From Amycolatopsis mongoliensis (GTDB lineage: Bacteria; Actinomycetota; Actinomycetes; Mycobacteriales; Pseudonocardiaceae): a stretch of DNA of 64,000 nt. A model generated the notes under the pieces. That model worked only from the letters and a program-made list of their open reading frames with translations. It was not told the DNA's origin and searched no databases. This document shows positions 42,673 through 52,229 of this stretch, in pieces. The position numbers and the translations under genes were made by a program. Numbering within the stretch: the stretch's first letter is position 1; every line of letters begins with the position of its first letter. The stretch covers positions 5,828,001 through 5,892,000 of the forward strand of contig NZ_CP127295.1 of the NCBI RefSeq assembly GCF_030285665.1, in the 5' to 3' direction.

Positions 42673-42697
42673 AAGTTGTTCTGCCTTAGAATTACTT
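42673..42697 (+). promoter_or_regulatory. Dyad operator of the MFS-MarR operon
   Basis: An imperfect palindrome with AAGT-N2-TTCT-N5-AGAA-N2-ACTT symmetry, notably AT-rich against the surroundings, ends 22 bases before the MFS start. It is a likely MarR-type binding site for the regulator encoded second in the operon. Confidence 0.5.
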
Positions 42698-42718
42698 GCC
42701 GAGTGGTGAGGAGATCGG

Positions 42719-44104
42719 GTGGCGATGCTGGTGGAGCGGCCCCGGCCGCGGGTGGTGCGGGAGCATCCGCACGCGGGGTGGTTCGCGGTCGGCGCAGTGT
42801 GCTTCGGCGCGTTCATGGGCCAGCTCGACGCCAGCATCGTGACGTTGACCTTCCCGGCGTTGCAGCGCGAGTTCGCGCAGCCGCTGGCGGCGGTGCAGTG
42901 GGTGTCGCTGTCCTACCTGCTGACCCTGGTCGGCCTGCTCGCCGCGGTGGGCCGGGTCGCGGACGCGGTCGGGCGCAAGCTGACCTACGTCCACGGGTTC
43001 GCGGTGTTCACCGCCGCGTCGATCGCCTGCGGGCTGGCGCCCACTCTCGGGCTGCTGGTCGTGTTCCGGATCCTGCAGGCGGTGGGTGCCGCGATGTTGC
43101 AGGCCAACAGCGTCGCCCTGGTCGTCACCAGCGTGCCGAAGGCGAAGATGCGGTCGGCGCTGGGCGTGCAGGCCGCGGCCCAGGCCCTGGGGCTGGCTCT
43201 CGGCCCGGCGGTCGGGAGCGTGCTGGTGGGCACGGTCGGCTGGCGGTGGGTGTTCCTGGTCAACGTGCCCGTCGGGATCATCGGCCTGGTCGCCGGCCGG
43301 TACCTGCTGCCGCGCACCCGCGAGCGCAGTCCGCTGGGCCGCCGGTTCGACGGCGCGGGCGTGGCGTTGCTGGCCACGGCGTCCACCGCGGTGCTGCTGG
43401 CGTTGTCGGGTCTGTCCGGGTTGGGTGTCCCGGGGTGGTCGATCCCGGTGCTGGCGCTGCTCGGCGTGCTCGCGGCTGTGGGGTTCGTCGGGCGGGAACG
43501 TCGCGCGAGCAGCCCGATCGTGCGCCTGTCGGTGCTCCGCCCGCCCGCGGTGTCGCTGGGCCTGGTCGGGGCGCTGTGCGGCTACCTGGTGTTGTTCGGC
43601 CCCTTGACGCTGCTGCCGCAGGTGCTCGGCTCGCAGGGTGCGGCCGGGCTGGTGTTGACCAGCCTGCCCGCGGGGTTCGCGGTGGCCGCGGTCGCGGCCG
43701 AGCGGGTGCTCCCGGGGAGGTTCGGCACCCGGGCCCGGTCGGTGACCGGGGCGGCGGCCGGGGGGATCGGCTGCCTGGCGCTGCTCGCGGTCGGGGATTC
43801 GGTGCCGTGGACCGGTGTGTCGCTGTTCGTGGTGGGGCTGGGCCTGGGAATGTTCATCCCGGCGAACAACTCGGCCATCATGGGGGCCATCCCGGCCACG
43901 ATGTCGGCGACCGGAGGAGGCCTGGTGAACATGGCCCGGGGACTGGGTACCGCGCTCGGCGTGGCGCTGGTGACGTTGTGCCTGCACGCGGGTGGCGAGG
44001 CGGGGGTGCCGCTGGCCCTGTCGGTGCTGGCGCTGGCCGGGGTCGTCGCCGCGGTGACGGGCCTGTCGGCCGGACAGGGACGGCAGGTGGGTTCCGATGG
44101 CTGA
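42719..44104 (+). CDS. MFS drug-efflux transporter (EmrB/QacA type)
   Basis: 461 residues, about 14 helices. Motif D1-like FMGQLDASIVTLTFPALQRE, motif A GRVADAVGRKL, and motif C-like GLALGPAVGSVLVG mark an H+-antiport exporter of the DHA2 group. GTG 42719 is chosen for GAGGAG five bases upstream; ATG 42725 is close. It overlaps the marR-like gene by eight bases, a common efflux-plus-sensor pair. Confidence 0.88.
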   Translation: MAMLVERPRPRVVREHPHAGWFAVGAVCFGAFMGQLDASIVTLTFPALQREFAQPLAAVQWVSLSYLLTLVGLLAAVGRVADAVGRKLTYVHGFAVFTAASIACGLAPTLGLLVVFRILQAVGAAMLQANSVALVVTSVPKAKMRSALGVQAAAQALGLALGPAVGSVLVGTVGWRWVFLVNVPVGIIGLVAGRYLLPRTRERSPLGRRFDGAGVALLATASTAVLLALSGLSGLGVPGWSIPVLALLGVLAAVGFVGRERRASSPIVRLSVLRPPAVSLGLVGALCGYLVLFGPLTLLPQVLGSQGAAGLVLTSLPAGFAVAAVAAERVLPGRFGTRARSVTGAAAGGIGCLALLAVGDSVPWTGVSLFVVGLGLGMFIPANNSAIMGAIPATMSATGGGLVNMARGLGTALGVALVTLCLHAGGEAGVPLALSVLALAGVVAAVTGLSAGQGRQVGSDG

Positions 44105-44573
44105 GCCGGCCGAGGTCGCGCTGGCGGAGGTCGTCGCGCGGCTGCGCCGGGCGATGCGCCGGGCGGCTCGCAACGCCGACCCGCACACCACGCTGTCGGT
44201 GGCGCAGCTGGAGTTGCTGTCGTGCCTGGCGGAGAACCCGGGTGCCCGGCCGGGCCGGCTGGCGCAGTTGCTCAAGCTCGCGCCGAACTCGGTCACCACG
44301 ATGGTCAACGGCTTGCAGGCGAAGGAGCTGGTCACCCGGGCCAACAGTGGCAGTGGGGACCGGCGGGCTGTCGTGCTGGAGCTCACGGAAGCGGGCCGGG
44401 CGGCGGTGCATCGGTGGCAGGCCACCAACGCCGGCATCGTCGAGGCGGCGGTCGCGAACCTGCATCCGGCGTGGCAGCACCTGCTCACCGCCGCGTTGCC
44501 CGCGCTGCGCGAGCTCGTCGGTTCGATCGACGATCTCGCCGAGAGCAAGCCTTCCGGCTCGGCAGCGGGTTAG
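44097..44573 (+). CDS. MarR-family regulator
   Basis: 158 residues. The winged HTH is TLSVAQLELLSCLAENPGAR, LLKLAPNSVTTMVNGLQAKE, with the wing RANSGSGDRRAVVLELTEAG. It probably represses its own operon through the dyad at 42673-42697, with release by the drug exported by the upstream MFS. Confidence 0.88.
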   Translation: MAEPAEVALAEVVARLRRAMRRAARNADPHTTLSVAQLELLSCLAENPGARPGRLAQLLKLAPNSVTTMVNGLQAKELVTRANSGSGDRRAVVLELTEAGRAAVHRWQATNAGIVEAAVANLHPAWQHLLTAALPALRELVGSIDDLAESKPSGSAAG

Positions 44574-44990
44574 GCCGACGTGGACGCAGGACGCGAACAG
44601 GCAGCGGCGGTCGTGACTGAGTACTGCCGTCGCTGCGGGTCTGGTCGGCGTGCTCCTGCTCGTTCTGGCACACGGCGCGATCGCCGCCTACGTCGATGCG
44701 GCGGGCGCCCTCGAGGTCCTCGCTGCGGGCGTCCTCGCAGTCGTCGGCAGCCGCCGCGCGGCTCAGGTGCTTCGTCACCCACCCGGAGAGGTCCGGCCGA
44801 CGGCGGGTTCGTTTCCCTGCTGAACCTCGTGCCGATTCTCGTCGTCGGTGCGGGCGTCGTCGCCGGTCGCCGACCCGATGTCTTAGGTCCCGTCGCATGG
44901 AGTCTCCTGGCACTGCCCGCCCCCGGGTGCCGACGGCGAGAGTGGGCTGATCGAGCAGGGCGGGGTGTGCTGCCCGGACGGAGGCGTGTC
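44574..44990. other. 417-base spacer with a possible gene remnant
   Basis: One frame reads a hydrophobic stretch (VAAGLVGVLLLVLAHGAIAA, then ALEVLAAGVLAVVGSRRAAQ) that could be two membrane helices, but it has no start codon after the upstream stop. It is probably a remnant. No terminator or operator is evident. GGAGG at 44980-44984 serves nagA. Confidence 0.4.
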
Positions 44991-46085
44991 GTGCGGTTGG
45001 GTGTGGCGGGTGCTCTGGTCGGCGGCGCGTACCGGCGCGGCGATGTCGAGGTGGACCGGGACAGCGGTCTGGTGACCGCGGTCGGGGTGGCCGGTCCCGG
45101 TTCGGGGATCGCGGTTCCCGGGCTGGTCGATCTGCAGGTCAACGGATTCGGCGGCGTCGACTTCCTCAACGCCGACGTCGACGGCTACGCCCATGCGAGC
45201 GCGGCGCTGGTCCGCACGGGGGTGGTGGCCTACCAGCCCACGTTGATCACCAGCCGGCCCGAGCAGACCGTGGCCGCGATCGAGACCGCTGCCAAAGCAC
45301 AGGCGGCGCCGGGCGGAGCGCGGATTCTCGGTGTGCACCTGGAGGGGCCGTTCCTGTCGCCGGTCCGGCCCGGGACCCATCCGGTCGAGCTGCTGCGGGC
45401 GCCGGACGTCGAATTGACGGAGAGGTTGCTCGCGGCCGGGCCGGTCACGCAGGTGACCTTGGCCCCGGAGCTGCCCGGCGCGCTGGAGGTGGTCCGGGCG
45501 TGCGTCCGGACCGGCGTGCTCGTGGCCTGCGGGCACAGCGACGCGACGGCGGCCGAGGCGCACGCCGCCTTCGACCTCGGGGCGCGGTCGGTGACGCACT
45601 TGTTCGACGCGATGCGCCCGTTCGCCCACCGCGATCCGGGTATCGCCGGTGCGGCGCTGACCCGCGACGACGTCTTCGTCGGGGTGATCGCCGATCCCAG
45701 TCACCTCGCCCCGGAAGCGGTCCGGCTGGCCTTCCAGGCCGCGCGGGGCCGGGTCGTGCTGGTCACCGACGCCTTGGCGGCCGGTGGCTGCCTGGATGGT
45801 CACTACCGCCTGGGTGACGTGGAGTTCGACGTGTCCGGTGGTACGGCCCGGCGTGCCGACGGCACGCTGGTCGGCACGACGATCACGTTGCTCGACGCGG
45901 TCCGCGACGCCTGCGCGGCCGGGATCTCCCTGGAAGTCGCGGTCAACGCGGCGACCCGCACCCCGGCCGAGCTGTTCCCGCGCGGTGACGTCGGGTTGCT
46001 GCGTCCGGGAAACCGCGCGGACGTCCTCGTGCTCGACGACTCGCTGGCACTGCACACGGTCCTGCAAGGGGCGCGCGAGCCGTGA
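44991..46085 (+). CDS. nagA: N-acetylglucosamine-6-phosphate deacetylase
   Basis: 364 residues, amidohydrolase superfamily: PGLVDLQVNGFGGVDF at the barrel entrance, the metal Glu in HLEGPFLSP, GHSDAT, THLFDAM, and the catalytic Asp in VTDALAAGG. It converts GlcNAc-6-P to GlcN-6-P, the DasR effector, so it links to the DasR-type chitinase site in this window. The GTG at 44991 has GGAGG six bases upstream. No nagB or PTS gene and no dre-like site is adjacent, and it lies between remnants. Confidence 0.9.
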   Translation: MRLGVAGALVGGAYRRGDVEVDRDSGLVTAVGVAGPGSGIAVPGLVDLQVNGFGGVDFLNADVDGYAHASAALVRTGVVAYQPTLITSRPEQTVAAIETAAKAQAAPGGARILGVHLEGPFLSPVRPGTHPVELLRAPDVELTERLLAAGPVTQVTLAPELPGALEVVRACVRTGVLVACGHSDATAAEAHAAFDLGARSVTHLFDAMRPFAHRDPGIAGAALTRDDVFVGVIADPSHLAPEAVRLAFQAARGRVVLVTDALAAGGCLDGHYRLGDVEFDVSGGTARRADGTLVGTTITLLDAVRDACAAGISLEVAVNAATRTPAELFPRGDVGLLRPGNRADVLVLDDSLALHTVLQGAREP

Positions 46086-46182
46086 GCCGCCACGTCGTCG
46101 CCGCGCGGGGGAGGGTGATGGTGAACGTGCTGCCCCCGCCCGGCTCCGAGGCCGCGGTGACGGTGCCGCCGTGGCTCGGGCT
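46084..46182 (-). pseudogene. C-terminal scrap of a histidine kinase
   Basis: SHGGTVTAASEPGGGSTFTI then TLPR is the G2-box end of a sensor kinase ATPase domain. Nothing upstream in any frame continues the domain. Its end overlaps the nagA stop region. Confidence 0.6.
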
Positions 46183-46253
46183 GCACACGTTCCACCGGCG
46201 ACGGCTGGCCCGGGCGTTCGCCGCGTCTCCGACGTCGAAGGGGCCGGGGCCGG

Positions 46254-47260
46254 GGCGGAACCCTACGCGTGGGACGAGCCGACGTACCTGGGCGAGTTCG
46301 GCCGGCCCGTGCGCCACGGTGAGCCGCTGTACCCGCAGGTCATTTCCGTGCGTCCGCGCACTGGAACGATCCCGGCAAGACCCCGCCGGGCCGGTACGTG
46401 CTTCCCTTCACCTTGTCCCACGACTACGTGGGTGGTCCCGAGATCGGGTGGTGCCCCACCGACTTTCACGTGGCAGCAGGTGCGGCCACGGCTGCGCACC
46501 GACCCGACCGTGCAGACCGCGATGGCGGTGTCCGGGGCGGCGTTCGCGTCGGCGGGGGCGCCAACAGGATTCCCGCCAACCTGATCCTGGCGCTGACGAA
46601 CGCTCGTCTGGGCATCTGGTTCGCCAACCCACGTCGCCTCCTCGAGGACGACGGGAGCTGGACGTACCCGCGCCCCGCCCGCCTGCGGCGGCTTCACTAC
46701 CTGTTGCGGGAGATCTTCGCTCTGCACCCGTCGGAGCTTCCCCTGGTGTTCGTCAGCGACGGTGCCCACTACGAGAACCTCGGCCTGGTCGAGCTGCTGC
46801 GGCATCGCTGTGGGGAGATCTACTGCTTCGACGCCAGCAGTGACACCGAAACGTTCGCGACGTCGATCAGCAAGGCGATCATCCTCGCCTACGACGAGCT
46901 GGGCGTGCGCATCGAGCTGCACGATCCGGAGCTGGCCGATCCCCGGCCGGCGGACGCGACGTCCGGTCCCGACAAGCTCGATCTCCTGCACCGCTTGGCG
47001 AAGTCGCCGGTGATCACCGGCAAGATCACCTACCCGGGCCTCGACCCCGCCCACCGCGGACGGGAGGGGATCTTGGTCATCGGCCGCGCAGTACTCGATC
47101 CCGGTACGCCTGGGAGATCCGCCGGCATGCGGCCGCGCACCCGCTGTTCCCCTACGACGCGATCGGCGACCAGTTCTTCGACGACGAGAAGTTCGATGCC
47201 TACAGCGGTCTGGGAAGACATGCCGGGAAGCTCGCTCGCACGAGGATGGACACCATGCGC
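46254..47260 (+). pseudogene. Patatin-like phospholipase family protein, multiply frameshifted
   Basis: Fragments in three frames give a continuous family match: EPYAWDEPTYLGEFGRPVRH, LPFTLSHDYVGGPEIGWCPT, TVQTAMAVSGAAFASAG, NLILALTNARLGIWFANP, VSDGAHYENLGLVELLRH, IYCFDASSDTETFATSI, AKSPVITGKITYPGLDP, AHPLFPYDAIGDQFFDDEKF and GLGRHAGKLARTR. At least four frameshifts separate them. Only the C-terminal part of the protein (usually over 700 residues) is left. The N-terminal catalytic part is absent. Confidence 0.75.
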
Positions 47261-47648
47261 TTACGGAACCGCGCGTCTTCGGAGTGGGAACCCGGCCGCC
47301 GCTCACCCTGAGCGAGGGTGATCCCTGGCTGCGGTCCTGGCAACACGCCCCGCCGGGCGCCGGCGGGTCTTCGTGGGCAGCCGGACCAGCGGACGGCGAG
47401 TGCGGCGTATCCCGGTCGCCCAGCCGGACCAGTGCCTCCCGGCGATCGGACCTCCGGAAGTCGTCACGCCGCCGAGGTCCATCCACTGTGGAGTGTCCGA
47501 GCCGTGGCTCGCCGGACGCGATCCGCCGGGACCACCGTTCGCCCCACGTCCGAGGGACTTTGTGCCCTGTCCCGCCGGTGCGGTGCCGGTCACCATGGTG
47601 CGACAGCACGACCTGCCCGAGGCTCTTCGTCCGCTCTTGGGAGATCCG
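47261..47648. other. 388-base spacer upstream of the AMIN-domain gene
   Basis: No gene seen. A small perfect hairpin, TCACCCT/AGGGTGA with a five-base loop (47303-47321), may be the old terminator of the patatin-like gene. Confidence 0.4.
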
Positions 47649-48551
47649 ATGCGCTTGCTTCCGCTGTTCGCCGTCCCCACGGCCCTGTCGTGCGGGCTGC
47701 TGGCCTTCGCCCAGCCCACGCCCGGCGCGCCCCGCTCGCGGTCCACGACGCAGGATCAGGCCACGCTGGTGGCCGTCCGCGCTGCCCACCACGCGGATTT
47801 CGACCGCGTGGTATTCGAGTTCGACGGCCCACTTCCGGCCGAGCGGGACGTCCGCTATGTGCCGGAGGTGATCGGTGATCCGTCCGGCAACCCGGTTCCG
47901 CTGGTCGGCGACGCGTTCTTGAACGTCCGCATGGCCTTCGCCACCGGCCACGACGACAGCGGGGACACCACCTACGGCGCCCCGCGGCGCACGTATCCGC
48001 TGCCGAACGTCATCCAGGTCGTCAACGCCGGCGATTTCGAAGGGGTGCTGAACTTCGGCATCGGGGTCGCTCGCCAGTCGCCGGTCCGGCTGTCCGTGCT
48101 GACCGGTCCGAGCCGCGTCGTGATCGACATCGACACACCGTTCCGGACGGTGCCCGCCCAGGCCTTCTTCCTCGACGTCGCCAGGTTCGAAGCCGCGACC
48201 GAGCCCTACACGCGTGCCGTGTCCCGGCCGGTGATCCCGCCCGCGACCGCACATGGCGCTCTGCAACGGCTGTTCGCCGGGCCCACCGAGTCCGAGCTGG
48301 CTCAACGGCTGGCGTTCGTCGACTCCGACGCCACCGGGTTCACCGGCCTGGCGATCGTCGACTCGATCGCGCGGGTCCGGCTCACCGGAGGCTGCTCCAG
48401 CCACGGCTCGACCTTCAGCATCGCCGAGGAGATCACGCGCACGCTCAAACAGTTTCCGTCGGTGCACTGGGTCAAGATCTACGACCCCGCCGGTCACACC
48501 GAACGTCCGGACGGCGCTGTCGACTCCATCCCCGAATGCCTCGAGCCCTGA
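47649..48551 (+). CDS. Secreted AMIN-like/GerMN-domain protein
   Basis: 300 residues. An N-terminal export signal (MRLLPLFAVPTALSCGLLAF) precedes an AMIN-like beta domain (about 35-165: FDRVVFEFDGPLPAERDV, VRLSVLTGPSRVVIDID) and a C-terminal GerMN-type domain (LTGGCSSHGSTFSIAEEI, KQFPSVHWVKIYDP). Both domains are linked to the cell wall or sporulation envelope in actinomycetes. The lipobox is imperfect (ALSC), so a lipoprotein is possible but not sure. GGGAG precedes the ATG. Confidence 0.75.
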   Translation: MRLLPLFAVPTALSCGLLAFAQPTPGAPRSRSTTQDQATLVAVRAAHHADFDRVVFEFDGPLPAERDVRYVPEVIGDPSGNPVPLVGDAFLNVRMAFATGHDDSGDTTYGAPRRTYPLPNVIQVVNAGDFEGVLNFGIGVARQSPVRLSVLTGPSRVVIDIDTPFRTVPAQAFFLDVARFEAATEPYTRAVSRPVIPPATAHGALQRLFAGPTESELAQRLAFVDSDATGFTGLAIVDSIARVRLTGGCSSHGSTFSIAEEITRTLKQFPSVHWVKIYDPAGHTERPDGAVDSIPECLEP

Positions 48552-48727
48552 GCTCGAGTCGAGCGCGGATGTCCGTGGCTGGTGAATGTGGCCGAATCCT
48601 CCGTCAGCGTGCCGGCATCTCCCTACGCCGGGCCAAGAACCGACTGGGTGACGACTCAGTCGACCGTTCGACTCGTTTCACGCCGGCCTCGAGTGGCCGG
48701 ACAGCAGCAGAGCGGGGGAGCGTCGAC

Positions 48728-49054
48728 GTGACGAGGCCACTGACCGAATCGGCGCGCTTGGCGGCGCAGACCGCGGACTATCTAGCCGCCACCATCGTCG
48801 CCGCCCTGCATCCGGACGTCGCACTGGTAGCGGATCCGGCGCCGGCGGACTCGTTGCTGCGCGAGCATGCCCAGCGGCTCAGCGGGGTGCTGTTCGACCT
48901 GATCGTCCGGCTGGATCCCGGGTCGCACGGACTGCCCGGCGCGGCCGGCAAAGCCGCGCACATCGCCGACCAGATCACCCTGTCGCCGCAGCCGGCACTC
49001 GGCTGTGTGACCGGCACCGGGATCCACGACGCCCACGTGCCTCATGCTCCATAG
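48728..49054 (+). CDS. Hypothetical protein
   Basis: 108 residues from GTG 48728 (MTRPLTESARLAAQTADYLA), with GGGGAG upstream. Mostly helical, no Cys clusters or membrane helix. The C-terminal quarter (GCVTGTGIHDAHVPHAP) is probably disordered. No family recognised. Confidence 0.45.
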   Translation: MTRPLTESARLAAQTADYLAATIVAALHPDVALVADPAPADSLLREHAQRLSGVLFDLIVRLDPGSHGLPGAAGKAAHIADQITLSPQPALGCVTGTGIHDAHVPHAP

Positions 49055-49253
49055 CGCCTACTCGACCCGGGAGCTCCCGAAGCGGCCGGGGACGCCGCCC
49101 GTGCCATCAGCGCGTCCAACAGCCCGCTTCGTACTCCCTCGTGGGCAGTGTGGGACGGGCTGGTCTGCGGCTTCTCCGGCTTCGCGGAGACTTTTCGCGG
49201 GCGAGCAAACCCTTGCCGAGTGCGGCGAGCGTGTCGAGGAACGCCGGCACACC

Positions 49254-49445
49254 ATGGCGGTCTACATCCGCCGCGAGGACTGGCAGACCGACTGGTACGA
49301 CCTCGGCAACTACGACAGGTACGCCGGAACCATCTACTTGGGCGGCACCGAGATCCACTGCGCGTACATCTCCGGGTGGGTGAACATCGACGGAATGGTG
49401 TACGACGGCGACCTGCCTCCCGGCGGCAAAAGGGTCTGTTCCTGA
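49254..49445 (+). CDS. Small hypothetical protein or fragment
   Basis: 63 residues, MAVYIRREDWQTDWYDLGNY then IYLGGTEIHCAYISGWVNID. A beta-rich composition with many aromatic residues suggests a real domain, but the upstream codons are not similar in character and the RBS is poor. May be a truncated gene. Confidence 0.4.
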   Translation: MAVYIRREDWQTDWYDLGNYDRYAGTIYLGGTEIHCAYISGWVNIDGMVYDGDLPPGGKRVCS

Positions 49446-49499
49446 CCTCCCGCTCCTGGTGCGCCCGGGTCGCCGTCGACCGATGGAACGGGCCGCGGC

Positions 49500-49759
49500 C
49501 ACCAGGAGCGACAGACTCGCCAGATGGGGCGTAGAGCAGGCAAGACGGACGGGGCGTCGTCGGAGCCGAATTGTTCGGCGGCCTTCGAGTACAGCTCGGT
49601 GGCTCGGTGTTCGATGGCATCGTGCCCGGCTGTGCGGTTGGCGTCTTCGGTAGCCCACCTGCGGGATCGGGCGTCTTCGCTCTCGCCGCGCTCGGCCTGG
49701 TCCTGGGCCTCGGAGCGCTCGGCGCGCTTCTGGCCGATGTCTATCTCTACCGACCCTGC
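49500..49759 (-). pseudogene. Remnant resembling the N-terminal part of a pentapeptide-repeat protein
   Basis: One frame contains a coiled stretch (GQKRAERSEAQDQAERGES) followed by ELYSKAAEQFGSDDAPS. The next codons fit VRLA and then LLYA in shifted frames. Together they recall the (T)ELYTKAxEQLGSDKxxVRLAGLYAL signature found before pentapeptide repeats in actinobacteria. No repeats follow. Recognition rests on a short match. Confidence 0.4.
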
Positions 49760-50221
49760 GGCGCCGCATCGACGTGCTGCCGGTGATGATGTGGTGTACT
49801 GCGCACGCTGTGAGCGGCGAACTCCAGCGCTTCGCCCCCCCCGCCTTGTTCTTCTCGAGAACGGCGTGTTGCCGGCCGATGTCCACCCGCACTGGTCGTG
49901 GTTCGGGATGCCAGGCAGGTTGACCAGCCTGGCCGGCGCACCTTCGCCAAGTCCCGGGACACCGCTGGCCGGACGATGGCGGTCGCGTCGGCGAGCGGGG
50001 CGCAGTCGTCTTCGTCGCTGCTGGGCAGCCGCAGCATCCGCATCCGGGCAGGATCGGCCTCGCGCCCGGCGCCATTGCTCTTCTTCGAGAGGTGTCGATG
50101 GCTCCCAACTCGTCAACGAAAGCCAGGCAGGTTGTGCGAGCTGTGTTGGCCGGGCCTTCGGATCGCCGCGAGCCGTGATCAGTGGCGACTGGCGCTCTGT
50201 GTGTGACGCACCAGACTCGTA
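49760..50221. other. Spacer without recognisable gene
   Basis: Open frames here lack consistent coding character on both strands and no family is seen. It probably belongs to the same decayed stretch as the pentapeptide-type remnant. The right edge runs into the promoter of the MFS gene. Confidence 0.4.
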
Positions 50222-50293
50222 TACCCCTCCAGGGTACTTGCGCGGCTGTTTCTGCGTCCCTATTCTCGGCCCATGTAATACCCCCTAGGGGTA
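50222..50293 (+). promoter_or_regulatory. Two CsoR-type TACC-N7-GGTA sites before the MFS gene
   Basis: TACCCCTCCAGGGTA (50222-50236) and TACCCCCTAGGGGTA (50279-50293) are 15-base G/C-tract palindromes of the kind bound by CsoR/RcnR metal-sensing repressors, 57 bases apart. The second ends 21 bases before the MFS start, where binding would block transcription. No csoR gene lies in the window. Confidence 0.65.
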
Positions 50294-50314
50294 ACTTCCG
50301 AAGGGATGGTCGTC

Positions 50315-51739
50315 ATGGTTGAGACCGACTCGAGACGATGGTGGGCCCTGGGCCTCATCGCATCGGCCCAGTTCATGGTCATCATGGACACGTCGATCAT
50401 CGGGGTTGCGCTCCCCGAAATGCAGAAGGACCTCGGCTTCTCGCCCGGCGGTCTGTCGTGGGTGTTCAACGCCTACGTCATCGCGCTCGGTGGGCTCCTG
50501 CTGCTCGGCGGGCGGCTGTCCGACCTGTTCGGCGCGCGGCGGCTGTTCGCCGCGGGCTGGGTGATCACTCTTGGTGGCTCGGTGGTCGCGGCGCTGGCCG
50601 CGACCACTTGGGCAGAGCTACTGGGACGGGTGCTGCAGGGTGCGGGCGCCGCCCTCATCGCGCCGTCGGCGCTCACGCTGCTGATGGTGCTTTTCGGGTC
50701 GCGGCCGCGGGAGCTGACGAAGGCACTCGCGCTCTACGGCGCTGCCGCGCCTGCCGGTGGGACGGCCGGGGTCTTCCTCGGTGGCGTGATCACCGAGTGG
50801 CTTTCGTGGCCGTGGATCTTCTGGCTGTACGTGCCGATTTCGCTGGTCGCGATTCTGGCGACAGGCCGGGTGATGCCCACAGTGTCGGCCAGGCGGGGCT
50901 CGGTCGACGTCCTGGGTGCCGCGACCGTGACGGCGGGGCTCGCGGTGACGGTCTTCGCCGTGGTCCGCGCTCCGCAAGTGGGCTGGGGAGCGTTCGAGAC
51001 GCTCGGGCCGCTGGTCGGTGGTCTGGTCCTGCTCGCGCTGTTCGTCGTACTTCAGCGCGTGCGGCAGGAGTCGCTGGTTCGGCTGGGGATCTTCCACACG
51101 CCGAACCTCGGTGGCGCGAACCTGGCGCAGTTCCTGCTCGGGGCCGCATGGATTCCGATGTGGTACTTCCTCAACCTGTACCTGCAGCAGGTGCTTGGTT
51201 ACGGCGCCTTCGCGAGCGGCGCGGCCCTCCTGCCGATGACGGTGCTGATCGTTGTGCTCATGGTGGCGGTCGCACCGAAGCTGATCGCGAAGCTGGGTTC
51301 GAAGACGATGATCATCGGCGGGTTGTGGGCGCTGGCCGCCGGCCTTCTCTGGTTGTCCTTAGCCCGCCCCACCGGCACCTTCGTCGTCGACGTCCTGCCG
51401 GCTTCGCTGGTCGCCGCGCTCGGCCAAGCGCTGGCTTTCATCCCTTCGCTGGGTACGGCGATCTCCAGTGCGAGGCCCGAGGAAGGTGGCCTCGCGGCAG
51501 GGATCGTCAACACGGCCTACCAGGTCGGGTCCGCGCTGGGCTTGGCCGCGATGACTGCGGTCGGGTTGTCCTTCGGCGCCGACCGCCACGACGACCCGGT
51601 TGTCCTGACCGACGGCTTCTCGGCGGCGTTCCTGGGGGCCTCGGGCATCGCCCTGGCCGGCGGGTTCCTCGCCATGGTCACGCTGCGCGCAGACAAGCGC
51701 ACAGCGGAAGCGCCGGCTGAGGCGGCAGCCACGCGATGA
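50315..51739 (+). CDS. MFS exporter (DHA2 type) under CsoR-type sites
   Basis: 474 residues, about 14 helices: AQFMVIMDTSIIGVALPEMQ in helix 1, GGRLSDLFGARR motif A, and GTAGVFLGGVITEWLSW in helix 5. ATG 50315 is chosen because AAGGGA lies eight bases upstream; ATG 50306 has no room for an RBS. The substrate is unknown; the promoter suggests induction by copper or a related metal or by reactive sulphur. Confidence 0.87.
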   Translation: MVETDSRRWWALGLIASAQFMVIMDTSIIGVALPEMQKDLGFSPGGLSWVFNAYVIALGGLLLLGGRLSDLFGARRLFAAGWVITLGGSVVAALAATTWAELLGRVLQGAGAALIAPSALTLLMVLFGSRPRELTKALALYGAAAPAGGTAGVFLGGVITEWLSWPWIFWLYVPISLVAILATGRVMPTVSARRGSVDVLGAATVTAGLAVTVFAVVRAPQVGWGAFETLGPLVGGLVLLALFVVLQRVRQESLVRLGIFHTPNLGGANLAQFLLGAAWIPMWYFLNLYLQQVLGYGAFASGAALLPMTVLIVVLMVAVAPKLIAKLGSKTMIIGGLWALAAGLLWLSLARPTGTFVVDVLPASLVAALGQALAFIPSLGTAISSARPEEGGLAAGIVNTAYQVGSALGLAAMTAVGLSFGADRHDDPVVLTDGFSAAFLGASGIALAGGFLAMVTLRADKRTAEAPAEAAATR

Positions 51740-51767
51740 GTGCCCCTGTGCGAACTCGTCATCGTCA

Positions 51768-51805
51768 CCCGGGGCGGCAGCGCGAACTCGCGCTGCCGCC
51801 CCGGG
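51768..51805. terminator. Strong bidirectional hairpin
   Basis: A perfect 17-base stem, CCCGGGGCGGCAGCGCG with its complement and an AACT loop, lies between the convergent MFS and SHOCT genes. Among the strongest hairpins in the window. Confidence 0.85.
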
Positions 51806-51923
51806 GGCCGTCGCGGTCTCCTGGCAGAGGCGACGCGCAACAACACCGGGTTCAAGACGACCGGCGGTCACGAGCCGCACGCGGCGTCAGTCACCGCCGT
51901 GTCCCTGCGGATCCGTGGGGCTC

Positions 51924-52196
51924 TCACGAACCGTCGGCAGTCCCGCTGCCTTGCAAGGTTGCCAGGCGGGTCCGGTATTCCGGTTCATCGATCTCGCCGC
52001 GTGCGAACCGTTCGGCCAGCAGCCGTTCGGGGGTAAGACGCGGTGTACCGGCCTTGCCGCGACGCTGCGAAGCCTGAGCGAGGTACCGGATCATCACGAC
52101 GATGCCGAGTATCACCAAGCCCCAGAACAGCACCATGCTCACGGTCATGAGGACGTATCCCCACTCGTTCATCCCGTTGCCGTACCAGAACATCAT
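51924..52196 (-). CDS. SHOCT-domain small membrane protein
   Basis: 90 residues. An N-terminal membrane helix (MTVSMVLFWGLVILGIVVMI) is followed by the SHOCT motif near the C-terminus (PERLLAERFARGEIDEPEYR). Such proteins are common in copper and heavy-metal clusters; their function is unknown. ATG 52196 has GAGGAG upstream. It is downstream of the 59-residue membrane protein by 33 bases. Confidence 0.82.
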   Translation of the reverse strand: MMFWYGNGMNEWGYVLMTVSMVLFWGLVILGIVVMIRYLAQASQRRGKAGTPRLTPERLLAERFARGEIDEPEYRTRLATLQGSGTADGS

Positions 52197-52229
52197 CGCG
52201 AACTCCTCGTTTCCTTTGTGCACAAGGGA

